This document shows positions 39,454-39,895 of a stretch of DNA of 39,895 nucleotides, in pieces. Within the stretch, counting starts at the first letter, position 1. Each line of letters opens with the position of its first letter. Where the stretch lies: positions 1-39,895 of the forward strand of contig DFGA01000068.1 in the NCBI GenBank assembly GCA_002371615.1. The letters are read 5' to 3'. This stretch comes from Lachnospiraceae bacterium UBA3762. Its GTDB lineage: Bacteria; Bacillota; Clostridia; Lachnospirales; Lachnospiraceae. The notes under the pieces were generated by a model that worked only from the letters and a program-made list of their open reading frames with translations, had not been told where the DNA came from and did no database searches. Both the position numbers and the translations under genes were made by a program.

Positions 39454-39895
39454 CTAAACTATGTGAATCATGTACACATCCGCCTCTTCGCCCTCAAAGG
39501 TAAAACTTCTTTCATACTCTCCGCCGTTTTTTGTGATCGTCTTTACAGACGCTTCATTTGAACGTTCTACCGAAAGCTGGAGTTTATCCATTCCAACTTG
39601 ACGTGCCCGTTCCAGAATGAGTTTTAACATTTCCGTCGCGTACCCTTTTCGACGCTGCGATGGTCTTACACTGTAACCGCTGTTCCCAAAATCCTTAAGG
39701 AAATCATTTAATTCATGACGAAGATCGATGATGCCAACGATATTATCATCCTCATCAAATGCAAAATATGTGTCTGTAACTACCCATGAAGGGTTTACAG
39801 TATCATGTGAAGTATTATCTGTTACAGATTTAAGCCACTCATCATATGAGTCCATCTGATCTAAGAGTTCACTTCCGTTTATCGTTGTCTCTCCG
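39454..39895 (-). CDS. GNAT-family N-acetyltransferase, 5' end beyond the window
   Basis: Acetyl-CoA-dependent acetyltransferase. The reading frame is open to the window end, with 13 further codons (GETTINGSELLDQ) ahead of the first internal ATG at 39855, and INGS-x-LL..YDEWL is a usual early motif of the family, so the true start is outside. The core is GYSVRPSQRRKGYATEMLKL, whose RRKGYAT binds the acetyl-CoA pyrophosphate, followed by LSVERSNEASVKTITKNGGE. About 146 residues are visible. Substrate unknown. Confidence 0.9.
   Translation of the reverse strand, partial: GETTINGSELLDQMDSYDEWLKSVTDNTSHDTVNPSWVVTDTYFAFDEDDNIVGIIDLRHELNDFLKDFGNSGYSVRPSQRRKGYATEMLKLILERARQVGMDKLQLSVERSNEASVKTITKNGGEYERSFTFEGEEADVYMIHIV

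Noticed and set aside
1..39895. CRISPR array
   Set aside because: No set of regularly spaced identical repeats with unique spacers was seen; the TTGACCAC words are too short and too closely spaced.

Overview
The window looks like chromosome from a low- to mid-GC anaerobic Firmicute, most likely a Clostridia/Lachnospiraceae member. This is inferred from strong AGGAGG-type ribosome sites, TTGACA/TATAAT promoters, a clostridial glycerol operon with a DUF1667 module, an rlmH-degV-sce7726 operon and two large chemoreceptors. No species name can be supported from sequence alone.

Layout. 1-1200: a small hypothetical gene and a tRNA-Leu(CAG) embedded in a dense field of hairpins; 15 nt at the tRNA 3' end are repeated 156 bp downstream. 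1204-6760: a glycerol operon on the minus strand (glpK, glpA-like dehydrogenase with a BFD Fe-S tail, FAD reductase fused to DUF1667, monoglyceride lipase), a plausible path from monoacylglycerol to dihydroxyacetone phosphate. 6888-15450: an accessory stretch of duplications and decay. A three-gene set (HTH protein, 72-aa membrane protein, 149-aa membrane protein) occurs twice in the same order and orientations. Copy A carries a chemoreceptor gene between two internally deleted IS1380-like transposase remnants and has a truncated third gene. Copy B carries a DEDDh exonuclease and a three-gene small-ORF operon and ends against a relaxase remnant.

15530-28374: the most unusual part, an island of about 13 kb of envelope and signalling genes. 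A minus operon (unknown protein, AIM24-family protein) diverges from a plus operon (ExbB/TolQ-like channel, ExbD/TolR-like protein, two further anchored proteins with possibly similar C-terminal domains, an exported OB-fold-like protein). Convergent to it are a helical protein and a glycine-zipper membrane protein, then a minus-strand series of zinc-ribbon proteins, a lipoprotein, an HTH regulator, a second DNA-binding protein and a Ser/Thr kinase with an N-terminal double zinc ribbon. The same double ribbon is present in a small membrane-anchored neighbour. I propose this as a candidate undescribed sensing or envelope system; its function is unknown.

28500-39895: ordinary chromosome. A DMT exporter; an amino-acid ABC importer operon ending in a DAP-epimerase-fold racemase; rlmH, degV and sce7726; a second chemoreceptor; a small membrane protein; an HSL-type esterase; a DUF4143 ATPase; and a GNAT acetyltransferase cut by the window end. 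No CRISPR array, rRNA or intact transposase was found.
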